From: CATOSK01 sp034423195
Lineage (GTDB): Bacteria > Chloroflexota > Dehalococcoidia > Lucifugimonadales > UBA3495
DNA: 64,000 nt
NCBI GenBank assembly: GCA_034423195.1
Contig: DAOUIZ010000034.1
Location: 67,634 to 131,633, forward strand
Direction: 5' to 3'
The notes under the pieces were generated by a model. It was not told the DNA's origin and ran no database searches. It saw only the letters and a list, made by a program, of their open reading frames with translations. Positions 50,848 through 59,434 of this stretch are shown here, in pieces (the first letter of the stretch is position 1; each line of letters opens with the position of its first letter). The translations under genes were made by a program, and so were the position numbers.

Positions 50848-52095
50848 CTACTCGTCGGGCCAGCCGTCGGGGGTCTCGTTGGCGGCCAGGGCGGCCTTGA
50901 CAGCCTCGGCTGCTTCGGAGGAGACCCAGCCGCTCCAGACATCAGCGTTGCTGTTGAGCCACCAGAGGGCGGTGGTGTTGGCGCTGGTGACGGAGTTGTC
51001 GCGCTGCCACGAGGCGATTCCCTTGTACCGGTCGATGTTCAAGTCCCAGTTGCGGAGGAACTCGACGATTTCAGGAGCGCGAACGGGGATACTGGGATGG
51101 ACGGCGATCAGGATTGAAGCGTCCTGGTAGGCGCAAGCCTTGGTGGTGAACCAGCACTGGTCGGAGTATTCAGGCTCACCCAGGCGGACCAGGTCAAGCA
51201 CCAGGGCGGGTTCGTTGGTGCCCCAGGTGTAACCCAGCCATGGCTCCTCTTTCTCCCAGGCGCCGTACATATCGGCGTTAAGAGCGGCGTTGTCGCCGGC
51301 ATTGATTATCTGGACGTGGTCCTCGAGACCGTACCCGGCGACCTGGGCCGCGCCAACCTCTTCACAGGCCCAGCCGATGACGCAGGCAACCAGGCGGGCC
51401 TTGTCGCCGGTTTCAGCGGTCTTGAACAGGTCCTTGTACTGCTGTTCCTTCAGGTCCTCGACGCTGTCCAGATCAGGGTACTGTTCCTGCAGGTAGGCGG
51501 GGATTACGAAGGAAGACTGCCAGTCGTTGCCCAGGCTCTTGCCGACGGAAACGACCTCGCCGTTGGCGATGGCTTCGTTCCAGGCCTCAATCTGGTTGGG
51601 CAGCCATATCTCCAGGGTTACGTGGGTGTCGCCGGTGCGGAGGCCCTGGAACAGGGGAAGGGTGGCGCCGAACTTGACGTCGGTGGGGTATCCGTAGCCC
51701 TTTTCCACAATGTACTGAGCAACCCGGTTCTGGACCTGGGCGCTGGTCCAGTTGAGGTCGCTGAAAACGATGGTTTCCTTGGGGCCTTCGGGGGCCATGA
51801 CCTCGACGGTCCGTTCGACAATCTTGGTGACCTCGACGGGACGGTCAACTTCGACCGTCTTTTCGACGATCTTGGTCACTTCAACAGGGCGGTCGACCGT
51901 CTTCTCGACGACTTTGGTGACCTCGACCTGCTCCCCGGGCAACTCGACAACCCGGGTGACTTCGACTTGCTGGCCGGGAACCTCGACGACCCTGGTGACC
52001 TCGACCTGTTGAGGCGCTGCCGGGGAACAGGCCAAGAGAGCAACCACGGCAAACAGCGCCGCAGAAGCGAAGACAAGCCTCCATTTATTCGACAA
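50848..52095 (-). CDS. Glycine betaine/proline-type ABC transporter substrate-binding lipoprotein
   Basis: 415 residues from TTG 52095. The signal peptide ends in VALLAC (lipidated Cys23). Next comes a linker of about 75 residues built from repeats such as VEVTRVVE and RPVEVTKIVE, typical of Chloroflexota binding lipoproteins. The binding domain (about 110-415) has FSDLNWTSAQVQNRVAQYIVEKGYGYPT, in the OpuAC/ProX style, with several Trp residues (LGYTWGTNEP, ALWWLN) that could cage a quaternary amine. TTG is chosen because AGGAGG lies eight bases upstream, whereas the GTG at 52104 overlaps that site. It has its own promoter. Confidence 0.9.
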   Translation of the reverse strand: MSNKWRLVFASAALFAVVALLACSPAAPQQVEVTRVVEVPGQQVEVTRVVELPGEQVEVTKVVEKTVDRPVEVTKIVEKTVEVDRPVEVTKIVERTVEVMAPEGPKETIVFSDLNWTSAQVQNRVAQYIVEKGYGYPTDVKFGATLPLFQGLRTGDTHVTLEIWLPNQIEAWNEAIANGEVVSVGKSLGNDWQSSFVIPAYLQEQYPDLDSVEDLKEQQYKDLFKTAETGDKARLVACVIGWACEEVGAAQVAGYGLEDHVQIINAGDNAALNADMYGAWEKEEPWLGYTWGTNEPALVLDLVRLGEPEYSDQCWFTTKACAYQDASILIAVHPSIPVRAPEIVEFLRNWDLNIDRYKGIASWQRDNSVTSANTTALWWLNSNADVWSGWVSSEAAEAVKAALAANETPDGWPDE

Positions 52096-52163
52096 AATCG
52101 ACACCTCCTAAACGGACAATATGCGAGATTTGATTCCTGCGGGCCCATGAAAAGGCGTTGCCA

Positions 52164-52192
52164 TTTATACCAACGAAATCTGCCGTTGTCAA
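52164..52192 (-). promoter_or_regulatory. Promoter of the substrate-binding protein gene
   Basis: Minus strand TTGACA (52187-52192), 17-base spacer, TATAAA (52164-52169). This is the best consensus promoter in the window and lets the binding protein be made in excess over the permease and ATPase encoded upstream. Confidence 0.88.
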
Positions 52193-52377
52193 TTGGGAGC
52201 CGATACAGATTGACATAACGGATGGGACATTATTCGGCCAATGTCGTATCCAGCACGGACGGGTTTCGTCACAGGCTGACGGATTAAGACGCTGTGTTTC
52301 CAAGAGGCCTCCGGGCCCATCAGGGAGATGCCGCTCAAGGGGACGGACGCAAGATATCGAGCAGCATCAAGATGGCG

Positions 52378-53472
52378 TTATCCGGATAGGTTCAGCGAGT
52401 CCTGGCGCCGCCGGGCGATAGCCTGGGTAAGGCGGTCGATGATGATGGCCAGCACGACGATGGCGATTCCGGCGATGGCCCCATTGCCGGGCTGGTTCTT
52501 CTGGAGGGCTCGCAAAACGTTGTCGCCGAGTCCACCGGCGGCGACCATGCTGGCGATGGTGACCATGGCAAGGGCCATCATGGTGGTCTGGTTGATGCCG
52601 GCCATGATGGTGGGAAGGGCCATGGGGACTTGGACCTTGGTCAGTATCTGGAAGGGTGTCGCGCCGAAGGAACGGGCGGCTTCCACGGTTTCGGGGGAAA
52701 CCTGGCGAATCCCCAGGTTGGTGAGGCGGATGACCGGGGGGACGGCGTAGATGATGGTTGCGAAGATGCCAGCGGGCTTGCCCAGGCCGAAGAACAGGAT
52801 TCCCGGAATGAGGTAGACGAAGCTGGGCATGGTCTGCATGCCGTCGAGGATGGGCCGCATCAAGTTGTCGGCGAGCTGGTTGCGCGCGCCGATAACTCCC
52901 AAAGGCAAGCCGATGGCGACCGAAATGGCTACGGCGACGACCATCAAGGCGATAGTGTCTATGGTGTTGGGCCACAATCCCATGAAGCCGATGAAGAGCA
53001 GGCCGCCGAGGGTCAACCCGGTGAGGGCCCAGCGTCCGACGGCGAAGGACAGGAAGGCCAAGCCGACGAGCATGGCCGGCCAGGGAACCCATTCAAGAAC
53101 AGTTTCAATGTAGACCAAGGAGTAGGTGATGGCATCGCTGACCCCGTCGAACAGCCAACTGCCCTTTTCGGTAAGCCAATCTATGCCGTCATCTATGGCT
53201 TCGCCGGTCGCTTCCCGGAGGGATTTTTCGATGGTAATGGTCGCGCCGCCGGTGGTAGGGACCTCGGATGTGGAGACGGTGGTGGGGAAGGCCATTTCCG
53301 GGCCCCAGACGTAGAGGCTCACTAGGAGAACCAGCAGGACCAGGGCTGCTCCAGCGGCCCAGAAGTAGCGCCGGGGGAGATTGGCGAGGCTGAACCTGGC
53401 CTGGGATCCTTCCCGAGAAGGGTCTGGCTGGGAGTCCTGGGTTTCGTTGTCGGTGCGGCTGAGGACGGCCAT
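52378..53472 (-). CDS. Glycine betaine/proline-type ABC transporter permease
   Basis: 364 residues, ProW/OpuAB type. A cytosolic N-terminal stretch is followed by one helix (about 33-52), an external region to about 100, then a helix bundle. The binding-protein-dependent transport motif RSFGATPFQILTKVQVPMALPTIMAGI, abbreviated, is near 240-265. MQTMPSFVYLIP and GLGDNVLRALQ are typical of this subgroup. AGGAG eight bases before ATG. The ATPase gene lies 32 bases upstream. A gap of 282 bases separates it from the binding protein, which has its own promoter. Confidence 0.92.
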   Translation of the reverse strand: MAVLSRTDNETQDSQPDPSREGSQARFSLANLPRRYFWAAGAALVLLVLLVSLYVWGPEMAFPTTVSTSEVPTTGGATITIEKSLREATGEAIDDGIDWLTEKGSWLFDGVSDAITYSLVYIETVLEWVPWPAMLVGLAFLSFAVGRWALTGLTLGGLLFIGFMGLWPNTIDTIALMVVAVAISVAIGLPLGVIGARNQLADNLMRPILDGMQTMPSFVYLIPGILFFGLGKPAGIFATIIYAVPPVIRLTNLGIRQVSPETVEAARSFGATPFQILTKVQVPMALPTIMAGINQTTMMALAMVTIASMVAAGGLGDNVLRALQKNQPGNGAIAGIAIVVLAIIIDRLTQAIARRRQDSLNLSG

Positions 53473-53504
53473 GAGAAAAACTCCTGCCCTGGTGGAACTG
53501 GGGA

Positions 53505-54827
53505 CTATTCTTCCTGTTGGCTGTCGGCGGCGGTGGGGGTGGAGGTTTCGGCGATGGCTTCGGCGAGGGCGCTGCGGTGGATTTCTCCGACGAGGGTGTT
53601 GTTTTCGTCAACGACGGGGATGGGGTAGTCGCTGCCCATGGCCACCGGGATGAGCTGGTCGAAGGTGGTGTCGGGAAAGACGGGGAGGTAGTTGGACTCG
53701 ACGTGGTCCCAAGCCTCGTCAATGCGGCGCACACCAAGCTGGAGGGCCTTCTGGGCGCTGCTGATGGACAACATTCCCAGGTAGTGTTCCTGCCGGTCCA
53801 CCACCCAGGCGGCGTCGCCGTCGCTGGCGCCGATGGTGTGGAGGGCGGCGCGGGGGCCCTGGTGTCCCATGACGGTGGCCTTGGGCGGGACCATGACCTT
53901 GCTGGCGGTCATGATGGTCTCCAGCCGGACATCCTGGGTGAACTCGCCGACATATTCGTCCTCGGGGCGGAGGACGATGTCCTCGGGGGAGCCGATCTGG
54001 GCGACGGCGCCGTCGTGCATGATGGCGATGCGGTCGCCGAGCTTGAGGGCCTCGTTGAGGTCGTGGGTGATGAAGACGATGGTCTTGTGGAGCTCGGTCT
54101 GGAGGCGGAGGAGCTCGTCCTGCATCTGGCGGCGGATGAGGGGGTCGAGTCCGCTGAAGGGCTCGTCCATGAGGAGGATGTCGGGGTCGACGACGAGGGC
54201 GCGGGCGAGTCCGACGCGCTGCTGCATTCCGCCGGAGAGCTGGCGGGGGAAGGAGTCCTCCCAACCGCCCAGGCCGACGAGCTCAAGGACTTGGCGGACG
54301 CGCTGGTAGCGGGTTTCCCGGTCGACGCCCTGGGTCTCCAGGCCCCAGGCGGCGTTGTCCAGGACGGTGCGGTGGGGCATGAGGCCGTAGTGCTGGAAGA
54401 CCATGGCAATCTTGCGGCGGCGGAAGTCGGTGAGATCCTTATCAGTCATCCGGGTGATGTCATCGCCGTCGACGACGATTTCGCCGGAGGTGGGTTCGAT
54501 GAGGCGGATGAGGCATCGGACGAGGGTGGACTTGCCACTGCCGGAGAGTCCCATGACGACGAAGGTCTCGCCGCGGGCGACGTCGAAGTTGACATCCTGA
54601 AGAGCGACGACGGCCCCGAGGTCGGCAAGAATCTGGGACTTATCCTTGCCCTCGTTTTCGGGTGCGGTTACCTGGGAGGCGTTCTTGCCGAAGACTTTCC
54701 ACAGGGACCTGACGCTGATGTAGGGGGCGCCGTTTTCACCGGCGGTGGATGGGGCGGGCTGGGGAGCGTCGGAAACCGGGTCAAGAGAGCTAACCATACC
54801 TGGCCTTTTCGTAAAGCCCGCTTTCAT
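53505..54827 (-). CDS. Glycine betaine/proline-type ABC transporter ATPase with CBS domains
   Basis: About 440 residues, ProV/OpuAA type. Walker A GLSGSGKST, signature LSGGMQQRVG and Walker B ILLMDEPFSGLD are present, with VFQHYGLMPHRTVLDN as the Q-loop region. The C-terminal third (from about residue 315) contains two CBS motifs, including YPIPVVDENNTLVGEI, which in OpuA-type systems sense ionic strength. The start is uncertain: ATG 54827 has GGAG five bases upstream, while 54914 and 54797 are alternatives. It heads the importer cluster ATPase-permease-binding protein. Confidence 0.9.
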   Translation of the reverse strand: MKAGFTKRPGMVSSLDPVSDAPQPAPSTAGENGAPYISVRSLWKVFGKNASQVTAPENEGKDKSQILADLGAVVALQDVNFDVARGETFVVMGLSGSGKSTLVRCLIRLIEPTSGEIVVDGDDITRMTDKDLTDFRRRKIAMVFQHYGLMPHRTVLDNAAWGLETQGVDRETRYQRVRQVLELVGLGGWEDSFPRQLSGGMQQRVGLARALVVDPDILLMDEPFSGLDPLIRRQMQDELLRLQTELHKTIVFITHDLNEALKLGDRIAIMHDGAVAQIGSPEDIVLRPEDEYVGEFTQDVRLETIMTASKVMVPPKATVMGHQGPRAALHTIGASDGDAAWVVDRQEHYLGMLSISSAQKALQLGVRRIDEAWDHVESNYLPVFPDTTFDQLIPVAMGSDYPIPVVDENNTLVGEIHRSALAEAIAETSTPTAADSQQEE

Positions 54828-55148
54828 CCGGGCTCCATTTCGGCAACTTGTCCGAGGGCCCGGTCCGGCGGGGGAGGCGTTCTCTGCAAGGGGGCGGCGC
54901 CCACTGGCCGCCACCGGCCCAATCGGGGGCTACCGTAATTCCCCGGCGTCCGGTTTGTCAAATGCAGGTGGTATCGCTTGGAGCGAGCTCAAGGAGGGTG
55001 AGCCTGGGTTGGGTGTCCGGGGAGTCCTGGACGGCCCGGGGCCAGTCCGGTTTCGGATGCCGGGGGTTTGGTGTAAGATTGCTGAAGCTCGGAACCGTCG
55101 AATCCGGCGGCCGCGGGGCTGGGGAAATCCGGCTCCTGGGAGGAAGCA
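54828..55148. other. Divergent promoter region between importer and tyrA
   Basis: About 320 bases. On the minus strand TTGACA (54956-54961) with an 18-base spacer leads to TACGGT (54932-54937), a plausible importer promoter. On the plus strand TAAGAT (55074-55079) may be the -10 of tyrA, though its -35 is poor. No gene is seen. Confidence 0.5.
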
Positions 55149-56162
55149 ATGCCGAAGATAACGATCATTGGAACCGGCCTCATCGGTACTTCGATGGGCC
55201 TGGCATTGCGTGAATCCAACCTGAAAGACCTGACGGTGGTCGGGACGGACTCGGAGCACAGCGCGCGCTCTGCGGCCCAGAAAATGGGGGCTTTCGACAA
55301 GGTCGAAACCAGGTTCTTCGACGCCATAGAGGATGCCGACATCGTGGTGCTGGCGACGCCGGTCATGGCGATGAAGGATATCATGGAGGTGATGGGCGAC
55401 GGCCTGAAGGAAGGGGCCATAGTCACCGACGTGGGCAGTTCCAAAGGGGTGGTCCTCGACTGGGCAGCGGAATCACTGCCGGAGCATGTGGATTTCGTAG
55501 GGGGCCATCCGATGGCCGGCAAGGAGACCTCGGGGCCTGGGGCAGCGGAAGCAACCTTATTCACGGACAAGGTGTACTGCATTATCCCAGGGAGCGGGGC
55601 CAGCGAGGCATCCGTGGGGGATGTTGCGACGCTGGTTGAGGGGATCGGGGCCAAGCCGTATTTCATCGGGACGGAAGAACACGACAGCTTCGTGGCCGCC
55701 GCGAGCCACCTCCCCTTCCTGCTATCCGCGGCGCTGGTGGGATGCACTTCCAAGAGCATAAACTGGGCGGACATCGCGCAGCTGGCGGCGTCGGGGTACC
55801 GGGACATGACGCGGCTGGCGTCGGGGGACCCGGTCATGCACCGGGACATCTGCGTCACCAACTCGAAGCCAATCGTGGCGTGGATCGATTCGTTCATCCG
55901 CGAACTGCACGACCTGCGGCAGGTGCTGGATGCAGAGGATGGGCCTGACCCGGCGGCGGTGAAGACGGTTTTCGACGATGCGTTTGACGCGCGGGCAAAA
56001 TGGATGGCGGGGGCGGTGACGCTGGAATCCCGGGACTTCAGCCCGCAGCGGGAACTGCCGTCATTCGCCGAGAGCATGGGGGAGATGTTCCTGGGGCGCC
56101 GGATATTGGACAGAAGGGACCGGATCATGCGCGGGTTGCGGGGGAACAACCGGGACCGGTAG
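55149..56162 (+). CDS. tyrA: Prephenate dehydrogenase
   Basis: 337 residues. Oxidatively decarboxylates prephenate (or arogenate) in tyrosine synthesis. The Rossmann motif IIGTGLIGTSMGLAL (6-20) binds NAD(P). VVLATPVMAM, TDVGSSKG and the catalytic GGHPMAGKETSG with its His follow in order, and the helical dimerisation domain fills the rest (SHLPFLLSAALV, SGYRDMTRLASGDP). No ACT or chorismate mutase domain is attached. GGGAGG five bases before ATG. gmk and lipA follow in the same direction, probably as one transcript. Confidence 0.94.
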   Translation: MPKITIIGTGLIGTSMGLALRESNLKDLTVVGTDSEHSARSAAQKMGAFDKVETRFFDAIEDADIVVLATPVMAMKDIMEVMGDGLKEGAIVTDVGSSKGVVLDWAAESLPEHVDFVGGHPMAGKETSGPGAAEATLFTDKVYCIIPGSGASEASVGDVATLVEGIGAKPYFIGTEEHDSFVAAASHLPFLLSAALVGCTSKSINWADIAQLAASGYRDMTRLASGDPVMHRDICVTNSKPIVAWIDSFIRELHDLRQVLDAEDGPDPAAVKTVFDDAFDARAKWMAGAVTLESRDFSPQRELPSFAESMGEMFLGRRILDRRDRIMRGLRGNNRDR

Positions 56163-56218
56163 TTCGTTGGGTTGAGCAGCCTGCCGAGAAATCCGGCTTT
56201 CCCGTTCGAGCGTTCCAG

Positions 56219-56839
56219 TTGCAAATAATCCCCGAATCCAATCCGGCTCCGCCGCTGCTGGTGGCGATCAGCGGCCCTTCGGGAGTGGGCAAGGACGCCG
56301 CTCTCTCCCGCTTGAAGGAGATGGACCGTCCGTGGCATTTCGTGATGACGGCCACGACCCGGGAGCCCCGTCCGGGGGAGCGGGACGGAGTGGACCATAT
56401 TTTCCTGGACGTTGCGACTTTCCTGAAAATGCGGGACCGGGACCAGTTCGTGGAAACGGCGGAAGTGTACGGGCGGTGGTATGGGACTCCGCGGGCGCAG
56501 GTGAGGCAGGCCCTGAAGGAAGGGAAGGACGTCATCCTGCGGGTGGATGTGCAGGGGGTGGCCTCGGTGAAGGCGCTGGCCCCGGAAGCGGTGAGCATAA
56601 TGATTGTGCCCGAGTCGCTTTCCGAGCTGAGGAAGCGGCTGGCGGCGAGGGGAAGCGAAACTTCCGACGACCTGGATGTCCGATTGCAGGCCGCGCAGCA
56701 GGAACTGGCGGAGGTTGGCAGCTTCGACTACCGGGTGGTGAACCGGGATGGGCAACTGGAGCGGGCGGCTTCCGAAATCGACGCGATTATCACCGCCGAG
56801 AAATGCAGGGTAATGCCCAGGGTAGTCCAGCTTCTCTGA
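56219..56839 (+). CDS. gmk: Guanylate kinase
   Basis: 206 residues, phosphorylates GMP to GDP. The P-loop is ISGPSGVGKDAAL, where the usual Gly/Ser-Thr after GK is Asp-Ala, an uncommon variant. The GMP-binding part has TATTREPRPGERDGVDHIFL and VYGRWYGTP, and VDVQGVASVKAL matches the Walker B region. No ATG fits; TTG at 56219 gives a normal-length N terminus before the P-loop. The open frame continues up to 56000 inside tyrA, which is not used. Short gap of 56 bases after tyrA. Confidence 0.9.
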   Translation: MQIIPESNPAPPLLVAISGPSGVGKDAALSRLKEMDRPWHFVMTATTREPRPGERDGVDHIFLDVATFLKMRDRDQFVETAEVYGRWYGTPRAQVRQALKEGKDVILRVDVQGVASVKALAPEAVSIMIVPESLSELRKRLAARGSETSDDLDVRLQAAQQELAEVGSFDYRVVNRDGQLERAASEIDAIITAEKCRVMPRVVQLL

Positions 56840-56860
56840 GGCCCAGATTGTGTTCAGTCC

Positions 56861-57811
56861 GTGAGGGATTTCGTGCCGGAAGATACCGATCCAAATATGT
56901 TTGAAGCGGAGCAGAACACTCCGGCTTCCCCGGGGGACCGCCGGGAGGAGCTGCGGCCGAGGCTTCCCGAATGGCTGAAGGTGAAGATGCCGGGGGGGCC
57001 GCGGTACATGGAACTGAAGCAGCTGATGCGGGGGCACCGGCTGCATACGGTGTGCGAGGAAGCCCACTGTCCCAATATTGGGGAGTGCTGGGAGCGGAGC
57101 GCGGCAACCTTCATGATCCTGGGGGATATCTGCACGCGGGCGTGCCGCTATTGCGCGGTGACGACCGGCCGGCCAATCGGCCTGGACCTGCTGGAGCCGG
57201 TGCGGCTGGCCGAGACGGTCAAGATGATGGGACTGGAGTATTGCGTGATTACCTCGGTGAACCGGGACGATCTGTCCGACGGGGGAGCCGGGGTTTTCGC
57301 GGCGTGCATCCGAAGGATCCGGGAGGAAGTCCCCGGATGCAAGGTGGAGGTCCTGATTCCCGATTTTGCCGGTTCAAGGGATGCGTTGCGGGCAGTGGTG
57401 GAGGCGAAGCCGGACGTTTTGAACCACAACATAGAATCGGTCCGGCGGGTTTTCCGGTCGGTGCGTCCGAAAGGGGACTACCAGCTTTCCCTAGACCTGC
57501 TGGCGGAAGCCAAGGCTATGGAGCCGGCGGCGGTCACCAAGTCGGGGATAATCGTAGGGATGGGAGAGACCGGGGACGAGCTGGTGGAGACGATGGCGGA
57601 CCTGAGGGGCGTGGACTGCGATCTGCTGACCATCGGACAGTACCTGCGGCCGTCCATCAAGCATCTGCCGATTGACCGGTTCTACACTCCGGCGGAGTTT
57701 GAAGAACTGGGGCGAATCGGGAAGGACCTGGGGTTCAAGCACGTTGCTTCGGGGCCGCTGGTGCGGAGCTCGTATCACGCCGACGAGCAGAGGGCGGCGG
57801 CAGGGGCGTAG
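56861..57811 (+). CDS. lipA: Lipoyl synthase
   Basis: 316 residues. Radical SAM enzyme that inserts two sulfurs into octanoyl groups of lipoyl domains. The auxiliary cluster cysteines are Cys65, Cys70 and Cys76 in CEEAHCPNIGEC, and the SAM cluster motif is CTRACRYC (Cys91, Cys95, Cys98). The C-terminal SSYHADEQ serves as the Arg-Ser-Ser-Tyr-type ligand region. Starts at GTG 56861. No lipB gene is visible beside it. It ends 35 bases before the hairpins of the candidate small RNA on the other strand. Confidence 0.96.
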   Translation: MRDFVPEDTDPNMFEAEQNTPASPGDRREELRPRLPEWLKVKMPGGPRYMELKQLMRGHRLHTVCEEAHCPNIGECWERSAATFMILGDICTRACRYCAVTTGRPIGLDLLEPVRLAETVKMMGLEYCVITSVNRDDLSDGGAGVFAACIRRIREEVPGCKVEVLIPDFAGSRDALRAVVEAKPDVLNHNIESVRRVFRSVRPKGDYQLSLDLLAEAKAMEPAAVTKSGIIVGMGETGDELVETMADLRGVDCDLLTIGQYLRPSIKHLPIDRFYTPAEFEELGRIGKDLGFKHVASGPLVRSSYHADEQRAAAGA

Positions 57812-57832
57812 AGATTGGTCCGAGGTTGGCTG

Positions 57833-57897
57833 GACAAAAGAAACGCCCCCCCGATTACGGGGGGACGCCGGGCCAGCGATACTCTCGCTGGGGGGGT
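57833..57897 (-). ncRNA. Candidate small RNA with two hairpins
   Basis: A minus-strand promoter (57904-57932) would start a transcript near 57897. It would contain a first stem CCAGCGA/TCGCTGG (57873-57891, loop of five). A second, very strong stem of six C-G pairs closed by a G-C pair (57847-57853 with 57858-57864) follows, then the run TTTCTTTT (57843-57836), the layout of an intrinsic terminator on this strand. Length about 60-65 bases. No open frame. It is antisense to nothing annotated except the 3' flank of lipA. No known RNA family is recognised. Confidence 0.5.
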
Positions 57898-57903
57898 ACT
57901 AAT

Positions 57904-57932
57904 ATAGTACATTTACCAGACAAACATGTCAA
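57904..57932 (-). promoter_or_regulatory. Promoter of the candidate small RNA
   Basis: Minus strand TTGACA (57927-57932), 17-base spacer, TACTAT (57904-57909). No protein-coding gene lies downstream on this strand. Confidence 0.65.
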
Positions 57933-57987
57933 GTGTGGTTTTTGCCATAGCGATCTGGCAACCCGCTTCCGCCTGGCGGGGCGTTAG

Positions 57988-58608
57988 ATGGAGCGTGTGA
58001 TCGTCTACATCGACGGTTTCAACCTCTATTATGGTCTCAAGTCCAGGAAATGGCGACGATATTATTGGCTGGACCTTCGCAGTTTAGCTGAACGCCTGCT
58101 TCGTCCGGGTCAACAACTCGAAACTGTCCACTACTTCACGACCCGCGTCGCAAATGAACCTCATAACCCCGGCAAAACAGCCAGACAAAACTCCTATCTG
58201 GAGGCGTTGGGAACCCTAGAAAACCTGGAAATTCATTACGGGTATTTCTTGCCAAAGGAACGAAATTGTCATCGATGCGGGGCGACAGTCCGGACCTACG
58301 AAGAGAAGATGACTGATGTGAACATCGCAGTCCAATTGCTGGGAGATGCTCATGCGGACAGGTTCGATGCGGCGATGATTATATCGGCCGACAGTGATCT
58401 AACCGGACCCGTCGTCAACGTCCGAAACGAATACCCGGAAAAGCGCGTAGTTGCGGTTTTCCCTCCAGACCGAGTTTCCAAGAGGCTAGGACAGGTTGCC
58501 AGTTCTTCGTTCACCATCGGCCGGGCTCCGCTGAGGGATAGTCAGCTGCCAGAGAGAGTGACCAACGTGGCAGGCCATGTTGTAGAACGGCCGGCTGGAT
58601 GGCGGTGA
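57988..58608 (+). CDS. NYN (PIN-like) domain nuclease
   Basis: 206 residues. VYIDGFNLYYGL (6-17) carries the first catalytic Asp of the NYN/PIN fold, and KMTDVNIAVQLLGDA and IISADSDLTGPV supply the further acidic residues. A single CHRCG pair near residue 92 could be half of a zinc site. NYN proteins cut RNA in processing, decay or defence. The DNA is noticeably richer in A+T than its neighbours, with codons such as TAT, ATT and AAA that others avoid, a sign of recent acquisition. No antitoxin partner is seen. Confidence 0.88.
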   Translation: MERVIVYIDGFNLYYGLKSRKWRRYYWLDLRSLAERLLRPGQQLETVHYFTTRVANEPHNPGKTARQNSYLEALGTLENLEIHYGYFLPKERNCHRCGATVRTYEEKMTDVNIAVQLLGDAHADRFDAAMIISADSDLTGPVVNVRNEYPEKRVVAVFPPDRVSKRLGQVASSSFTIGRAPLRDSQLPERVTNVAGHVVERPAGWR

Positions 58609-58640
58609 GACGCGGCTGAATCGGGAGGATTTTCAGGCGG

Positions 58641-59411
58641 CTATTCGCCGCGGGCTTCGGGGTGGATGATGAGGCCCCGGTGGGGAGCGAGAGCTACGTC
58701 CACGGAAAAGGTGCTGCCGGCGTGGTCGAGGATGCCGGTGAATTTGAGGGACGGGGTTTCGGACAGGTATTCAATTTCGCCGGTGGCGTGGACCTGAAAG
58801 GGCCGGTCATGGCCGGGGTAGATTACCTGGGTGGTCTCAAGAATCCGCTTGACGCTTTCGCGAGCCTCGTCCTCGCTCCAGAATATGAGGCCGGGGGCGC
58901 CGCGTCCGATGGTGCCGGCCTCGGTAATGGCGTCGCCGCCGATGCAAACGGCGCCGGACGGGGTTTCCACGAGAAGGCTGATGTGTCCCCTGGTGTGGCC
59001 GAAGGTCTCGATGAGGGTTACTCCCGGCTCCAGCTCGGTGTCGCCGGAGATGAGGCGGACGTTCTGGCCGCGGAGGGTGTCGGCGAAGTAGCGGGCGGTG
59101 GCGTTGTCGCCGACTCGGGGGTTGCGTGTGTATTCCAGCTCCTTCTCGTGGAGAATGATTTCTGCATCGGGGAAGAGGTCGGTGTTCTGGCAGTGGTCCC
59201 AGTGGGCGTGGGTGAGGACCACGCGGGCGACGTCGGAGGGCTGGACTCCCCGCTGCTCGAGCTGTTCGATGAGCTGGTTGCGGCGCCCGTAGTGGGCAAC
59301 GTCGACGACGGTGAGGACTTCGCCCCGAATCAGGGCCACGGTGGAGAGTCCCAGGTTGGCTTGGTCGGTGTTGAAGGTGTAACCGGCGAGAAGTATCTCG
59401 ATTTCGGGCAT
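58641..59411 (-). CDS. MBL-fold metallo-hydrolase
   Basis: 256 residues. The metal motif is THAHWDHCQN near 67-76, then FGHTRGHISL, CIGGDAIT and a last histidine in YPGHDRPF. This set is typical of the quorum-quenching lactonase-like or glyoxalase-like MBL branch. Substrate unknown. GAG-rich sequence precedes ATG 59411, and the amidohydrolase gene diverges 23 bases away. Confidence 0.92.
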   Translation of the reverse strand: MPEIEILLAGYTFNTDQANLGLSTVALIRGEVLTVVDVAHYGRRNQLIEQLEQRGVQPSDVARVVLTHAHWDHCQNTDLFPDAEIILHEKELEYTRNPRVGDNATARYFADTLRGQNVRLISGDTELEPGVTLIETFGHTRGHISLLVETPSGAVCIGGDAITEAGTIGRGAPGLIFWSEDEARESVKRILETTQVIYPGHDRPFQVHATGEIEYLSETPSLKFTGILDHAGSTFSVDVALAPHRGLIIHPEARGE

Positions 59412-59434
59412 CGTGTCTCGTTCACTCCCTAATT

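Noticed and set aside
52210..52240. Plus-strand TTGACA near 52210 as a divergent promoter
   Set aside because: No acceptable -10 at 16-18 bases and no plus-strand gene downstream.
57841..57900. GC-rich hairpins as terminator of lipA on the plus strand
   Set aside because: No T-run follows on the plus strand, while TTTCTTTT follows on the minus strand; a double use cannot be excluded but the minus orientation fits better.
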